DNA of 64,000 nucleotides from Gigaspora rosea (GCA_003550325.1 QKWP01001230.1:20704-84703), one strand, 5' to 3'. Shown: positions 34,284-45,751, counted from the stretch's first letter. A program made the numbers and translations. Notes: generated by a model from the letters alone, not told the origin.

Positions 34284-37075
34284 CGCTATTAAGTAGCTTA
34301 TTTTTAGCAAATCAAAATTTGGCGCTTTTTTGTAAAGTATGGTTCTGACTATTTTTATTTAGCATCCCCAATTTTAAATATTTAATAAGTTTTTGAGATA
34401 TAACAACTCTGTTATGAACATCTCTTAAATATTCTAATAAAATTATATTTTCAACTTGTTTATTAAATTCCTATATTTTGTTAAAAAGATGAGTTTCATG
34501 ATTAGCCATCTTTACCAATTCATTAAAAAGTGATCAAATTTCTCGATAATAAATTTGCTAATCGATAACCTTTAAATTCCACGTTATGGAATTGATATTT
34601 TTTTCTCTGAATGTTATGGTTAAGTTCCAGTTAAAGTAGGTGCCTATTTTCTGTATGACAGAATTACTCCATTTTAAATTTGACGAACTTTCTGTAGCAC
34701 TATTAATGACACATATTGAAAACGATCAAATATTTGCAAGCACGGCAATTTTACCTTGTTATATTTGGTGATATTTCACATTCACCTTTGCAACTTCATT
34801 AACAATTTGTGATATTAATAGTACTTGTGAAATTTTTTATATATTTATAATAGTTGTAATGCAGAAATCATAATTTTATCATGTAATAAAAGAAAATTTT
34901 ATAATGTTGAATCTAATTTAGGTCCAATTTTAGTCATTAAACCTAAAAATGAACGAATTTGGATCAAAGCCCAGACAAATTTGACCAGAACTATAGCTAA
35001 CACTAACCTAACGCGAACTAACTTGTCAAAATTTTGACACTGTCGGGATTTTGTTTTATCCAAATTCAAACTAGACATGACCTAATTAAAAATATTTCTT
35101 GTGAAGTTTTACTAATAGACATTATATTGTTCTTATTCTAACTAACTTTACGCGCAACTTTTTTTATTTAGAAAACAAAACACGCGTTTGTTTTGATTAT
35201 CACGTTACAATGATCAGCATGATGGACAATCGTGGTAGTACAAACTTCCAAACTTGAAATTTGTGACTCAGGACCGATCTGTCCAATAAAAGTACAGGGA
35301 TGATTGATCACATGAAATTAAACAATTGGTCATATCCGTACACGTGATAATTGGCCAATCAATTTTTATAAAATTACAATAACGTTCGAAAAAACTTTAT
35401 TTACTAAATCAAAGATATCTCATGATCCAACAGTCAGAATTTGACGAATCTTATACCATTCGATTCATCTTATTGAGACGAATCGAATGGTATAAGATTC
35501 AACAAATTCTATCCACTGGAACGTGAGATATTAATGATATTATAACCCCTTGTTCGCTTATATATTTTTTAATAAAATTTTATTTTAAACGCGTGTATAT
35601 TGTTTCTACTTAATCTATCCAATAAATATATCTTGCTAATCGTTTCTAAATCGTTTCTATTTGAATTTAAATTGTAGTAGTTAAAATATTTAAAATTTAA
35701 CTTACAAAATAACATGTTCATTTATAATATATAATATAACTTTTAGATTTAAACCATGTAAAAATGTGTTAACTTATCTTTTTATCCTGTTTTTTGTATA
35801 AGAACTACTTCGGGTTTGTTATTGCTTTTTCTAAAAAGTATTAGAACTTAGTTTCACGTTACTTACGTTTAGTTTTAAAACCAAAAAACCTTTTTTTGTT
35901 CGAATTATAAATTCAACTACCTTTGATCTCTTATAAAATTCACCTCTAATAAAACTTCTTGAAAATTGAGATTATTTTTGATTAATTTTAATACAAGGTA
36001 GGTTACATGGAGGTCTTTTGCTAGCTTTCTTTTTAGAACAGATTTAATTGATAGGTTTCAAAAAATCACGAGAATACGAAGTACTTTAAACTGTATAAAA
36101 AGTTAAAAAAATTTTTTTATTAAATTGGCTAAGCCACAATGTCGATCATCCAAATTCGGGTTTGTCCACCATGCTACAATGATCTTAATTTTTGATTGGT
36201 CAAAATTACAATTTTTGTGAAACTCTGCTCTTCGATGTTCTAACAAAAAAAAAAAATTTCTTGCTAAAATTTTGGCATAAATAATGTCTTGCACTCACGC
36301 TAACCCTAACCTTAACTAGAGGTTTGTTTTTAAATTATTTTGATAGTAACGTTACACCCGATCTTAGCTATGGCTATAGTAGCCGGGGCCACGTAAAAAT
36401 CTGGTTATCAAATTGCAAATCTTTAGGATAAAAAATTTTTTTTAATATTTAAAATCGCAAGAAAATTTTTCTATAAAATTTATTATCCAAAATTCGGCAA
36501 ACTCATATGATCATGAAATTATTTCTTCGTTATTTTTTTTTTCATGTGTTACGGTAAATACATTTATTCAAATTAAAAAAACTCAACCGATAACTCCCTA
36601 TGAATCATTACCGGATACGAATAAAGTAATTTGGTAAATGATTGACTATATGGGCCGTTCCGCGGCACATACTCATTTGCTAAATTACTGTTATTCAACA
36701 ATTTTTGCCCAATATTGAATACTTATCCGATACATAATAGATATCTAACAAATAATCCAACGGATCTTTTGAACGGATCCATACACTAATTACAAAAATA
36801 CAATAAAAGATTAACGATAAAGGAGATAAAATAGGTCAATAATGTATTTTGCATAGGTATTAAAAAATGTGATTTAATTAATACAGTTGTGACCTTCATT
36901 TTATTCTGATTCAAGTAATATACATTTATTTTAAAGTATTATCATACAATAATATCAGATAATAATACAGTATGAAGAAAAAAAAAATTGAAGTAAAATT
37001 TTGATTATAACGCTATAAAATAATTACAAATTTATATATTAAACAAAAGCTAACCTAAATATAATTTATAGTGAT
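34284..37075. other. Gene-free region with small foldbacks
   Basis: No gene is seen. Notable pieces are: 34920-35060, a phrase (AATTTGACCAGAACTATAGC) also present at 62435-62460; a hairpin at 35404-35540 centred on TTATTGAGACG; and 36220-36325, a module of TCTTGCTAAAATTTTGGCAT followed by GCTAACCCTAACCTTAACT, echoed at 44215-44300 and 52930-53035. An imperfect inverted repeat lies at 36610-36700. Confidence 0.5.
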
Positions 37076-38917
37076 TTAGGAAGAATAAAGAGGATAACTA
37101 TCAAAATTCAACGATGTTAAAGTAATATTATCGTAAAGAGATTTTGCCAACATCTTTTCTTCTTTATAGTTAAGTTGATTATTAGATATTTTTAAATCAA
37201 TTAATGTTTTATTGTCATGAAAAGCTTCAGCTATTGCTTTTACTCCTTCAAAACCAAGTTGATTGTTACTTAGATTCAAGTAAGTTAAAGTGGTGTTTCT
37301 ATAAAAAGCATTCGCCAACATTATTCCTTTATTATATCCAAGTTTATTATAAGAAAGGTTTAAATCAGTTAAAGTGGTATTCTCATGAAATGCTTTTGCC
37401 AATATTTCGATGTTCTTAGTAGTAAGTCGATTATCATAAAGATTCAAAGAAGTTAATGATGTGTTTTTGCGTAAAGCTTCAGCTAATGGGGTTATTGCGT
37501 CATTATCATAAAGATTCGAAGAGGTTAATGATGTGTTTTTGCGTGAAGCTTCAGCTAATGGGGTTCTTGTTCTTACGTCAGGTACTTCAGAAACAAGTGA
37601 ACCAAGGTAATTGCAACTAATGTCCAAAGAAGTTAGAGTAGTATTCTTACAAAGAGCTTCTGCTAATGCTTTTATTCCCTTTGAACAAAGTCGATTTTTT
37701 GAAACATTTAAGGAGGTTAGGTTGTAATTTTTACAAAGAGCCTCAGATAATATTTTGTAACCTTGAAAGCCAAGATGATTTTCAGAAAGATTTAAAGAAC
37801 TTAAAGTGACGTTTCTGCAAAGAGCCATCGCTAATGCTTTTACACCTTCAATACCGAGTTGATTACAATGAAGATCTAATGAGGTTAAGGAAGTAGTATT
37901 CTTGCAAAGAACGTCAGCGAATGCCCTTCCTCCTTCACGTCCAAGTTGATTAGTACCAAGGTTTAAAGAAGTGAGAGCAGAGTTTTTATAAAGAACTTCA
38001 GCAAGCGCTTTTGCACCTTCAAAATCGAGTCGATTATTGCTAAGTTCCAAGGAGGTTAATGTAGAATTTTTATAAAGAGCTCCTGCAAATGCTTTTCCTC
38101 CATCAGGACCAAGATCGTTGGAACCTATGTTGAAATAAGTTAAAGTGGCATTTTTACAAAGTGCACGAGCAAATTGCTTTCCTCCTTCAAAACCAAGTTG
38201 ATTATGTCGAACATCTAACGAAGATAAAGTTGTATTTTTAGAAAGTGCCTCTGCCAATATCATTGCTTCTTTAGGACCAAGGTTACAATTATTAAGTTTT
38301 AAAGAAGCTAAAATATTATCTTTACAAAGTATTTCTGCCAATGCTATTAAACCTTCAGGACTAAATTTAGTATTAGAAAGATCCAAGTAACTGATAGCGG
38401 TGTTTTCATAAAGGAAATCCATTAACATCTTAATTGTGTTATGATTGTATTCGTGAAATCTTAAATCTTTAAGTTTTTCACTTGTTCGTAAAAACATCGC
38501 AATCAAAGAAGATTTTATTGTACCTATTTCTTTTCTAAATTGTCTATATTTATCACGATAATCATTCGAGTTACAAGGTTCATCTCCTTCATCACAAAGC
38601 CAATTTACGATTCCTTGTTCTAAGCTATCTCCGTTAAAAGTTGTAGTATAGGTTGTATATTCGAATAACGGTTTTGAGTCATTCGGAAGTTTTATATTTA
38701 ATGAAGTTAACGGAGCCCTTTCTTTAGCATTTAATGCTAAAAGGTATATTTTTATAAGTCTTTTATCTTTAAAATGTAATAATGGTTCGCTCCATAATAT
38801 TGGAACGACATTTCTACACCATTGTCGGTTTACAAAAAGACATGAAAATAAGAATCTATAATAGTTTCTAAGGTTATTAAATATTTCAAAAAGGCATTCA
38901 TTTGGCAACGACATCAT
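37076..38917 (-). CDS. F-box and leucine-rich-repeat protein, 613 aa
   Basis: Residues 3-46 form an F-box-like segment (LPNECLFEIF.NLR, then LFSCLFVNRQWCRNVVPILW). A linker with Cys/Asp-rich GIVNWLCDEGDE follows. From about residue 155 to the end there are 16 ribonuclease-inhibitor-type LRRs, mostly 28 residues (N.LG.EGGKALAEALCKNTTLTSL). F-box proteins bind Skp1, and LRRs choose the substrate for SCF ubiquitin ligases; that role is inferred. Repeats 11-12 are irregular: a 72-bp tandem duplication (37431-37574) gives 24-residue units (TPLAEALRKNTSLTSLNLYD). The frame is one uninterrupted exon. The start is chosen at the Met directly before the F-box. Upstream, TATATATA and TTTATA words lie about 90-110 bp away. 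It is paralogous to 54874-56682. Confidence 0.9.
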   Translation of the reverse strand: MMSLPNECLFEIFNNLRNYYRFLFSCLFVNRQWCRNVVPILWSEPLLHFKDKRLIKIYLLALNAKERAPLTSLNIKLPNDSKPLFEYTTYTTTFNGDSLEQGIVNWLCDEGDEPCNSNDYRDKYRQFRKEIGTIKSSLIAMFLRTSEKLKDLRFHEYNHNTIKMLMDFLYENTAISYLDLSNTKFSPEGLIALAEILCKDNILASLKLNNCNLGPKEAMILAEALSKNTTLSSLDVRHNQLGFEGGKQFARALCKNATLTYFNIGSNDLGPDGGKAFAGALYKNSTLTSLELSNNRLDFEGAKALAEVLYKNSALTSLNLGTNQLGREGGRAFADVLCKNTTSLTSLDLHCNQLGIEGVKALAMALCRNVTLSSLNLSENHLGFQGYKILSEALCKNYNLTSLNVSKNRLCSKGIKALAEALCKNTTLTSLDISCNYLGSLVSEVPDVRTRTPLAEASRKNTSLTSSNLYDNDAITPLAEALRKNTSLTSLNLYDNRLTTKNIEILAKAFHENTTLTDLNLSYNKLGYNKGIMLANAFYRNTTLTYLNLSNNQLGFEGVKAIAEAFHDNKTLIDLKISNNQLNYKEEKMLAKSLYDNITLTSLNFDSYPLYSS

Positions 38918-39871
38918 TTTAAAAGTTTAACGTTAAAGAAATCAAACTGCAAAAAATATGCATCTCATGAATATGTACATAAAAAAAATCAGCTTGATTA
39001 ATGATTTATACACGTATATATATAGTTAGAGTGTATGCATTTAAGTGCATTCAAATTTGGTTCACAATGCTTATATATTTGGAAAAACCGGCTTGAAAAG
39101 ACATTATTGTTTATTCGAATTTATCCTTATCTAGTGTGGCGTTGCAAGAATTTGCCATTTTCAATGATCTTATTAACCCCTAAAAATCACCTTATGTTAA
39201 TAAATTAGATTCTTGTGTACTTTCGTCAATGATACGATCTTCATTCTGTTTGATAAATCTAATAAATCAATGATCTATAGAGAATTGATCCATAATGAAT
39301 AAAAGTATCACAAGCGTTCTTATTATAAGTAATTATTTCTTTTTCCCAATCAAATATAGCCCAAAGAAATCGAGAATAGGAACTTTTTCGGCCATAAGAA
39401 CGGCCGGAACTTTTTACAACAATGCTTATAGACAAAATTTTGTCTGATTGTTGTGTAAATCAATTTCCCGGGGTTTTAACATTAAAGTAAGTACTACGTA
39501 CTTTTAAAGAACGTAACGGTAACGTTTCACTAATAAAAAAAATCAAAGTAAAAAGCCATTTCTGGTTTTAAATAAATGTTAAAGCTAAAAAAGACAATAT
39601 ATAAGACAATATATGCTACATACTATTAAGGATGGTTATTGACCAGTACTAATACAGTCAAATCTAAACGATCACATTTAATCAAATAGCTAAATAAAGT
39701 GGCATAATAATTGAATCATTTAATGTAGTTGCGACAATTATGCAATCGGACGATAATCAAGTGATTATACATACGAGTTACTGTACAATAATTTCAAATT
39801 GTTATAAAACAATATAAATACTATCAGCTATAGATTAAAGAAATATGACAAAAGTTGTTTTAATCACGTAT
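38918..39871. other. Upstream region of the minus-strand F-box/LRR gene
   Basis: There is no other gene. It includes TATATATATAG at about 39016-39026 and a GGCCATAAGAACGGCC-like hairpin at 39391-39407. Regulatory sites cannot be assigned from sequence alone. Confidence 0.4.
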
Positions 39872-39879
39872 GGCGTGAG

Positions 39880-39974
39880 CAGTGTTGACATTGGACATAT
39901 TTTTGACATATAAAAATTTTATATGTCATATTGTCCAATAAGTGGCAATTTTATATGCTCAGTTACCAACACTG
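39880..39974. mobile_element. 95-bp hAT-type MITE, ends CAGTGTTG
   Basis: The left end CAGTGTTGACATTGGACA is mirrored by the right end TACCAACACTG. The flanks GGCGTGAG (39872-39879) and GGTGTGAG (39975-39982) match at 7 of 8 bases. The interior is itself a hairpin (TGACATATAAAA / TTTTATATGTCA). Confidence 0.8.
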
Positions 39975-39989
39975 GGTGTGAGCTAGAGT

Positions 39990-40099
39990 TGCCTGCCATA
40001 ATTGTTTTTAACAAGTTGTAATATTACAACCTATATGTCGTAATATTGCAACCAATATGTCGTAAAGGTTGTAATTAATTACGGCAGGCAAAAATAGTT
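39990..40099. mobile_element. Small MITE, ends TTGCCTGCCATAATTG / TAATTACGGCAGGCAA
   Basis: Inverted ends of about 16 bp enclose repeats of GTAATATTGCAACC.ATATGTCG. The target duplication is not clear. Confidence 0.65.
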
Positions 40100-40816
40100 C
40101 GTAACTTCGTATAGTCTTAAGTAATATTTACAGTATAAAGTCATGAAATTTTTTCATCAAAAAATGATTTTGAAAACATCACAAAAGTGATTGGCCCATA
40201 AATAAGTCGTAAGTACGTACGTACAACCAATTAATTTTGTGGCAAATTAATCACATTGATGTCCAGTCAGGAAAAAACTAGGAGCAAAGCGATAAATACG
40301 TGGCTTATCATCTCATTGCACAGAAATGATCAACACAAGCGCCCAACTACGTACGTACGTACGTGCGATGAAGTAATAACTGATAAACAATTATATATAA
40401 CGTACGTACAACACTTTGCAATTTATTATTCTAAAAATATCCCAATCACCACAATATCAAAGATTAGTAATGCAGTAAATGATTTTACGACGTAAGCTTT
40501 AGCTAGTTACGGCTTAAGTCGTAACATCATTGGGACGATTCGCCTGCATCACTGATCAAGATCATGGGGCATTTTTATTACTAATACTGTAAAGATTTTT
40601 TTTTGTGATACTCATATTAATAGTATTTTATTATTATAAAAAAAAACAAAAGTGTATTGTTATGTATATTATCGCTGTTACTTTGATTTCAAATTTGTAG
40701 ATTGGTTGGAAACCGGGGCCAGGGACCCTATTAAAATTTCGAAAAGATTAGAAAACAATAAATCACAATTTTTGTTGGATACAATTTTATCGCATTGAAG
40801 TTACACAATTGGTTAA
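40100..40816. other. Gene-free stretch with ACGT microsatellites
   Basis: ACGTACGT runs lie at 40212-40223, 40351-40366 and 40400-40409. An AT-rich remainder shows no coding signal. Confidence 0.6.
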
Positions 40817-41895
40817 CTACCCTTAAATCAACAAGCGAAATGATAATTTTTAAAACGTTATAAAAAAATAACTAGTATAGCTAGGACAATTTTTCTTTCT
40901 ATAGCAGTGTAGAGAAAGACTTTAAGAATAAAGCTATAGAATTAGTTTTTTAATTTATAAAGTTTAACTACTTTTATAAAGGTTTAAAGTTAAGGGTAGG
41001 GTGAATGTAGATCATTTTCATCGTGCAAAAAAAATTTTACCTATGTTTCACAAATACGCCACTGATAAAACTTTTTTAAATAGCGATCAATTTTAGCTAA
41101 AAATTTGTGGCGTGTAGGTCAGATCCTTCTATTTATAGTGGTAAACTTTAAGCCGTTGTACCATTTTAAAAAAACCTATATGTATATATTGTAAAATTTG
41201 CCTAAGTTAACTGAAATTTGCCTAAGTAGTACAAAGATTTTTTTATTCGATCGACGTTCTAGAATAAATGATCATCCAATCAAAATTGATTACACTGCAC
41301 TAGACTCATTATACATATACAGATATAGCAATAGAAAACAAGCAGAAAAGAGAAAAATATTCACATGCCAATTCCACTTTCCTATTCAAATTCAACAAAA
41401 GTTCGAAGAAAAAGAGCATTAGTCTCAAAAAAAATAAAAATAAAAAACTACAAAAAAAAAAAAAGAATTTCTAATATTTACCAGCTATACGATTCATATT
41501 TATTAGGGTGATTCTTATTTCGAAAGCGAGTTCTAATTTATATTTAAAGTTCTGGGTCAAAAATTAAATAGATGTATCCGTTAATAATATTAGAGGTTTT
41601 CATAATTAAAATCTGAGAATCTTATTTTATTTTTCTGATTTATAATTCAACATAGTAAATTACTATTAAAAAATCCTACTTATTTTTAAAATACATCACT
41701 TATTTAATTATGAAACTGCTTTTTTTTGATAAATATCTAACAGTAAGCGCTTATGTAAATAAGCATATACTTTAAAAAAAATATAGAATTTATAAATCAC
41801 ATATTTTGATTCCGATAAAATGCTAGCTTTTGAACATGGGGGAATAGTTTACAAGGTTTATCGCCAATTTCACTTTTTAGTTAATCTCCGAAATC

Positions 41896-42159
41896 ATGCT
41901 CCAATTAATTCTTTTAGCTCCTTATTTGAAAAATTTTCTTACTAAAATATTTAACTTTTTTAAAACTTATACCAACCGACAACTAGAAGACTTTGTGCAT
42001 AAAGATGTATTAGGAATCAAAAGAACAGAGATTATTAATAAACTTGTGGGATTGGTTGCTTTACGACTAATTAAAGAAGTGAGTAAACGTGTCACTTATT
42101 TTTTTATCACCCTATTTTTTATATTTTATTTCATAACTTATTTATCATTATTCATATAG
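41896..42159 (+). CDS. Hypothetical small ORF in the TTAA-flanked element
   Basis: There are 87 codons from an ATG. The first 60 are mixed hydrophobic and basic (QLEDFVHKDVLGIKRTEIIN). A GTGAGT splice-donor-like site at about 42078 would end the exon there, and the codons after it are intron-like (Phe/Tyr/Ile only). It matches no family I know. It may be a first exon of a carried gene, or chance. Confidence 0.25.
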   Translation: MLQLILLAPYLKNFLTKIFNFFKTYTNRQLEDFVHKDVLGIKRTEIINKLVGLVALRLIKEVSKRVTYFFITLFFIFYFITYLSLFI

Positions 42160-42235
42160 TATTATTTCGTACAGTATTTATTTCATATTTAATAATGAAA
42201 TCTGCCCTGCAATACAGTATAATACTAATTTACCT

Positions 42236-42560
42236 TATTACCTAACATCAACCTAACCCTAATCTCCAACTAGACCCACATAAGTATCAAAATATAACCC
42301 CACCCTTATACTCTATCTAACCCTAACCCACTCTACATGGAAAGACAAGCGAAATGCCAAATTATCAACAGTATGACGACACCGCGCATGACACAATATA
42401 GTACGCGAAACCAACACAACGCGAGCGAGCTAATAATGCAACACGACAGTGCACCAGCAAACTACAACATGACGACACGACACCACACTAACGAATGCAA
42501 CACGAAAGCGACAAAGTAACAACACTATTAAAGTGACAAAAAAGGTACCAGCGAACAACG
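42236..42560. repeat. Telomere-like tract followed by A/C-skewed tract
   Basis: 42236-42334 has CCTAACCCTAAT, CTAACCCTAACCC and related words. 42335-42560 is poor in T and rich in ACGACAC and CAACACGA words. The same order (CCCTAA-like, then A/C-rich with CGACGA) occurs at 20104-20703 in the other TTAA-bounded element. Confidence 0.55.
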
Positions 42561-43893
42561 ACGGCGATACTATATATAAAAAAAAAAAGAAAAAAAGATC
42601 TTATTCATAAGAAAAGAAAGTACAGTACAAGCAAAAAGAAAGTACAGTACAAGCAAAAAAAAAAGACAAAGAAATTCTTGCACGAATTTCTGACCCAAAT
42701 TACGAAGTAGGGAGTTATAGAGTATACTTATTTGTGACTGGTGATTTCCCCTGGTCAACTGTAGTTATTTTCAAAAAAAATAAAAAAAAATAAAAAATAC
42801 AAGAAAACCTAATTATTGTACTGTACCAGTTATATAACTTCCAAGTTACTTAGATTATAGTGCAAAAGTAAGTTAGTTGTCTCTAGCTAGGATCGTATGT
42901 ATGTACGTACGTATTGGTATATCATAGAAGATTCTATTTCCATTTGTGTGATGGTATGTTACACGAAAAATTTTTGCACCCGATTTTATATGAAAAATGA
43001 TCTATGTTCACCCTACCCTTAACTATTTTTATTAATAAACATAAAATTTGGCTGCTATAATTTTGGCCAGAATTAGCAGAATTATAAAAAAAATTTTAAA
43101 AAAATTTTTAAAAAAGTTAAAACTTTTTTTTATACTATATTTTTGATTTTTTTTTTTATTCACAAAATTTTTCGCAATTTTATTGGCTCCGACCCAACTC
43201 TGACCCAATCCGACCAACTTCTGACCCAACCCAAAATTTGGCCGCATATATAGAACTAGTTGATTTAAGGGTTCCTGCACTGTATTTTTATGAGCCAATC
43301 ATATTTGCATATTTTAACTCATGTGAATAAAAAATACATTCACATTTTGCATTATTTGACTTCAAAAGAATGTTAATTTTATTTCTATCTTGCGTATTAA
43401 TTTAAAGGTTAAATTGTTAAGTATGTGTTATTGTTATGGTTTAGGTTAAGTACCGGTAGTAGTAATAAATATAATAGAACTTTTATTACTAGTATAGATT
43501 AAAATAACAACTCTGTAATAACTGAAAAATGTAGTAAAATTATTTTTTAGAATTTATAATTAAGAGTTTCGCTTATAATCAATCATGATAGCCATATTTT
43601 GATCAACATTATTTATACTAAATTTGATACCACAATAAAAAACAATATTTAGCCATTACCAAAACATTTTTTGCTATTTTTAAAAACAATTTTTTAGGGT
43701 TCCTGCACCTCAGGGGCATGCCCACTATAAATCAGAATCACATGAAATAGAATGCACTGATTGGCTACCTATTTAATTAGAGATCATGTGGAACAGATTT
43801 TATTTTGTAAAGTGTAATTTATGAGAACTATATCGTATAAAACAGATTCCTCTAATCCAGTATTAAAAAATTTTAATGTTTACAAATATATAG

Positions 43894-44674
43894 TACAGGA
43901 ACCCTTAAATCAACTAGTTCTAATATGCGGCCAAATTTTGGGTTGGGTCAGGAGTTGGGTCGGATTGGGTCGGATTGGGTCAGAGCCAATAAAATTGCAG
44001 AAAATTTTGCGAATAAAAAAACCAAAAATATAGTATAAAAAAAAATTTTACCTTTTTTAAATGGATAAGTTTAATGTTCACCAGTGGTGAATTTCACCAA
44101 TCCAATTAGAATTAAGGATCAGGTGTAACTTGAAAACAATTTTGTGTAAAAAAAATAAGAATTTTTTAAAAAATCGCTTCTAACAAAAATTTTGTTTATG
44201 AAACTACTTTTTTTTATGCAAAAAAAAAATTTCTTGTAAAATTTTGGTATAAACTATACCCCCTGCCCATCCCAGTTCTTACCCTTACCCTAATATTAAA
44301 GAGATTTAATTTTTATTTGTTTTGCTACATATAATTATGTATAGATGGATAATCACTAGTGAATTTTACCATTGGTGAATGCTAAATTAATTCTTTTTAA
44401 AAATTTTTTTAAAAATTTTTTTTATAATTTTGCTAATTCTGGCCAAACTTATAGCAGCCAAATTTTACGTTTATTAATAAAAATAGTTAACTTTAAACCT
44501 TTATAAAAGTAGTTAAACTTTATAAATTAAAAAACTAATTCTATAGCTTTATTCTTAAAGTCTTTCTCTACACTGCTATAGAAAGAAAAATTGTCCTAGC
44601 TATACTAGTTATTTTTTTATAACGTTTTAAAAATTATCAACTTCGCTTGTTGATTTAAGGGTTCCCGTACTGTA
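43894..44674. mobile_element. TIR element (ends GTACAGGAACCCTTAAATC), copy 2
   Basis: The left end TACAGGAACCCTTAAATCAA mirrors the right end (TTGATTTAAGGGTTCCCGTA). It is an inverted relative of copy 1 (40817-43284). The left part has GGGTTGGGTCGGATTGGGTC words. A further small element with TTCACCAGTGGTGAA-type ends sits inside (about 44075-44390). Confidence 0.75.
44075..44390. mobile_element. Small element with ends ATGTTCACCAGTGGTGAA
   Basis: TTCACCAGTGGTGAATTTCA at the left is mirrored by GAATTTTACCATTGGTGAAT at the right. It is inserted in an A/T run of copy 2. It contains the TTCTTGTAAAATTTTGGTAT plus CCCTTACCCTAAT module also seen at 36240 and 52970. Confidence 0.6.
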
Positions 44675-44710
44675 GTAATTTTATTATTATTTTATTATAT
44701 TTAGGGTGCT

Positions 44711-45402
44711 ACTATTTCCACTATAGTATTTTGCTATTTCCACTATAGTTACACAAAATTTTCTATTTTAGTATTCAAAATAATAAACCCAATCCTACCT
44801 CTAACCTTAATTTAACACTAACCCTAACCCTAAAAACTAATAAATAAATATTTTTTAGCACCTAGTTAAAAGTTTTAAGCTTATTTTTCTGATTTTAATA
44901 GTAGTTAAATCATCAAAATCATCCTAGTGGATTCCAAAATACTTGGAATCAAAGAAGAGAATATAAGGATCTGCAAATTTACTATTACACAAAGCAATAT
45001 AAAGAAAACAAAGTTTGAAAAAGCTGTCAAACGAAAAATTAAGATTTGTGCAAAATTTTATTATTACAACTAACTTTGAGTTCTTATTTTTCACTATAAT
45101 AAAAAAACATTTCAAAACATATATAAAGAAAAAATGAATAGTTTGTTTAACAATAAATTTACCGATTCTTATGTTCTCTTCTTTAATTCCAAGTATTTTG
45201 AGATTTACTAAGCCAATTTTGATGATTTAACTACCATTAGAATCAGAAAAATGAGCTTTACAACTTTCAATTAGTAGCTAAAGAAAGTTTATTTATTAGT
45301 TTTAGAGTTAAAATTATAATAAACAGTATTATATTAAATCTAAAAATAGAAACTTTTCATGTAACCATGATAGAAATAGCAAAATACCATGGTAGAAATA
45401 GA
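44711..45402. mobile_element. Foldback element with 41-bp TIRs (CTATTTCCACTATAGTATTT)
   Basis: The end contains two copies of CTATTTCCACTATAG, 24 bp apart, mirrored at 45361-45402 as CTATTTCTACCATGG copies. Inside is a palindrome (44870-45290, centre about 45080). Its arms include AGTAGTTAAATCATCAAAAT and its inverse TTTTGATGATTTAACTACC, the core shared with other palindromes here. Confidence 0.8.
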
Positions 45403-45434
45403 CATTCTCTGTATATATAGAGAGCTTTGGCATA

Positions 45435-45751
45435 TCGTAGGTTTCCGAAAATAAGCTACCTCCAAAAGAAGCTACCCCCAGATTTTCAGAAAAATTTTTT
45501 AAAAAATCGTTAACAGTCGCTACATATAAAACTTTTTTTTACTATATAAACTTCAAAAGATCGAATAAGTAAAGTGATTCAGCGTAACAAAATACACTTT
45601 CAGTAAAAATTTCATAGCATTTGAACAACTTTTTATTAGTACATTTTTTTCAATTTTTCGAAAAATTTAACAATTTGAAAATAAGCTATGCCCACAATTT
45701 TTTGTGTAACTTTTTGGCCAAAAAGGGTAGCTTATTTTCGGACAAATACGG
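45435..45751. mobile_element. TA-flanked MITE, ends TCGTAGGTTTCCGAAAATAA
   Basis: Left end TCGTAGGTTTCCGAAAATAA with GCTACC; right end GGTAGC with TTATTTTCGGACAAATACGG. TA lies on both sides (45433-45434 and 45752-45753). It is a relative of 12090-12859 and, by its CCGTA end and AAATAAGC word, of the Tigger-like element. Confidence 0.85.

Larger units (their letters stand above)
40994..43018. mobile_element. 2.0-kb TIR element inserted at TTAA, empty site visible nearby
   Basis: Ends GGGTAGGGTGAATGTAGATC and the inverse (GATCTATGTTCACCCTACCC) are flanked by TTAA (40990-40993 and 43019-43022). The uninterrupted paralogue at 44477-44500 reads straight through a single TTAA (44487-44490) in the inverse orientation, which proves insertion. 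A TA duplication cannot be excluded, because TTAA is symmetric. The interior has an open frame at 41896, a CCCTAA-like tract (42236-42334) and an A/C-skewed tract (42335-42560). No transposase is recognised. TTAA targets are known for piggyBac. Confidence 0.85.
40817..43284. mobile_element. TIR element (ends CAGTGCAGGAACCCTTAAAT), copy 1, carrying a nested insertion
   Basis: The right end (GATTTAAGGGTTCCTGCACTG) and the truncated left end (ACCCTTAAATCAACAAGCG) match the ends of copy 2 (43894-44674), which lies in the opposite orientation. Its body is 40826-40993 plus 43019-43284, because a 2-kb element is inserted at 40994-43018. The right part repeats TTGGGTCRGA words (43190-43240). Confidence 0.75.
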
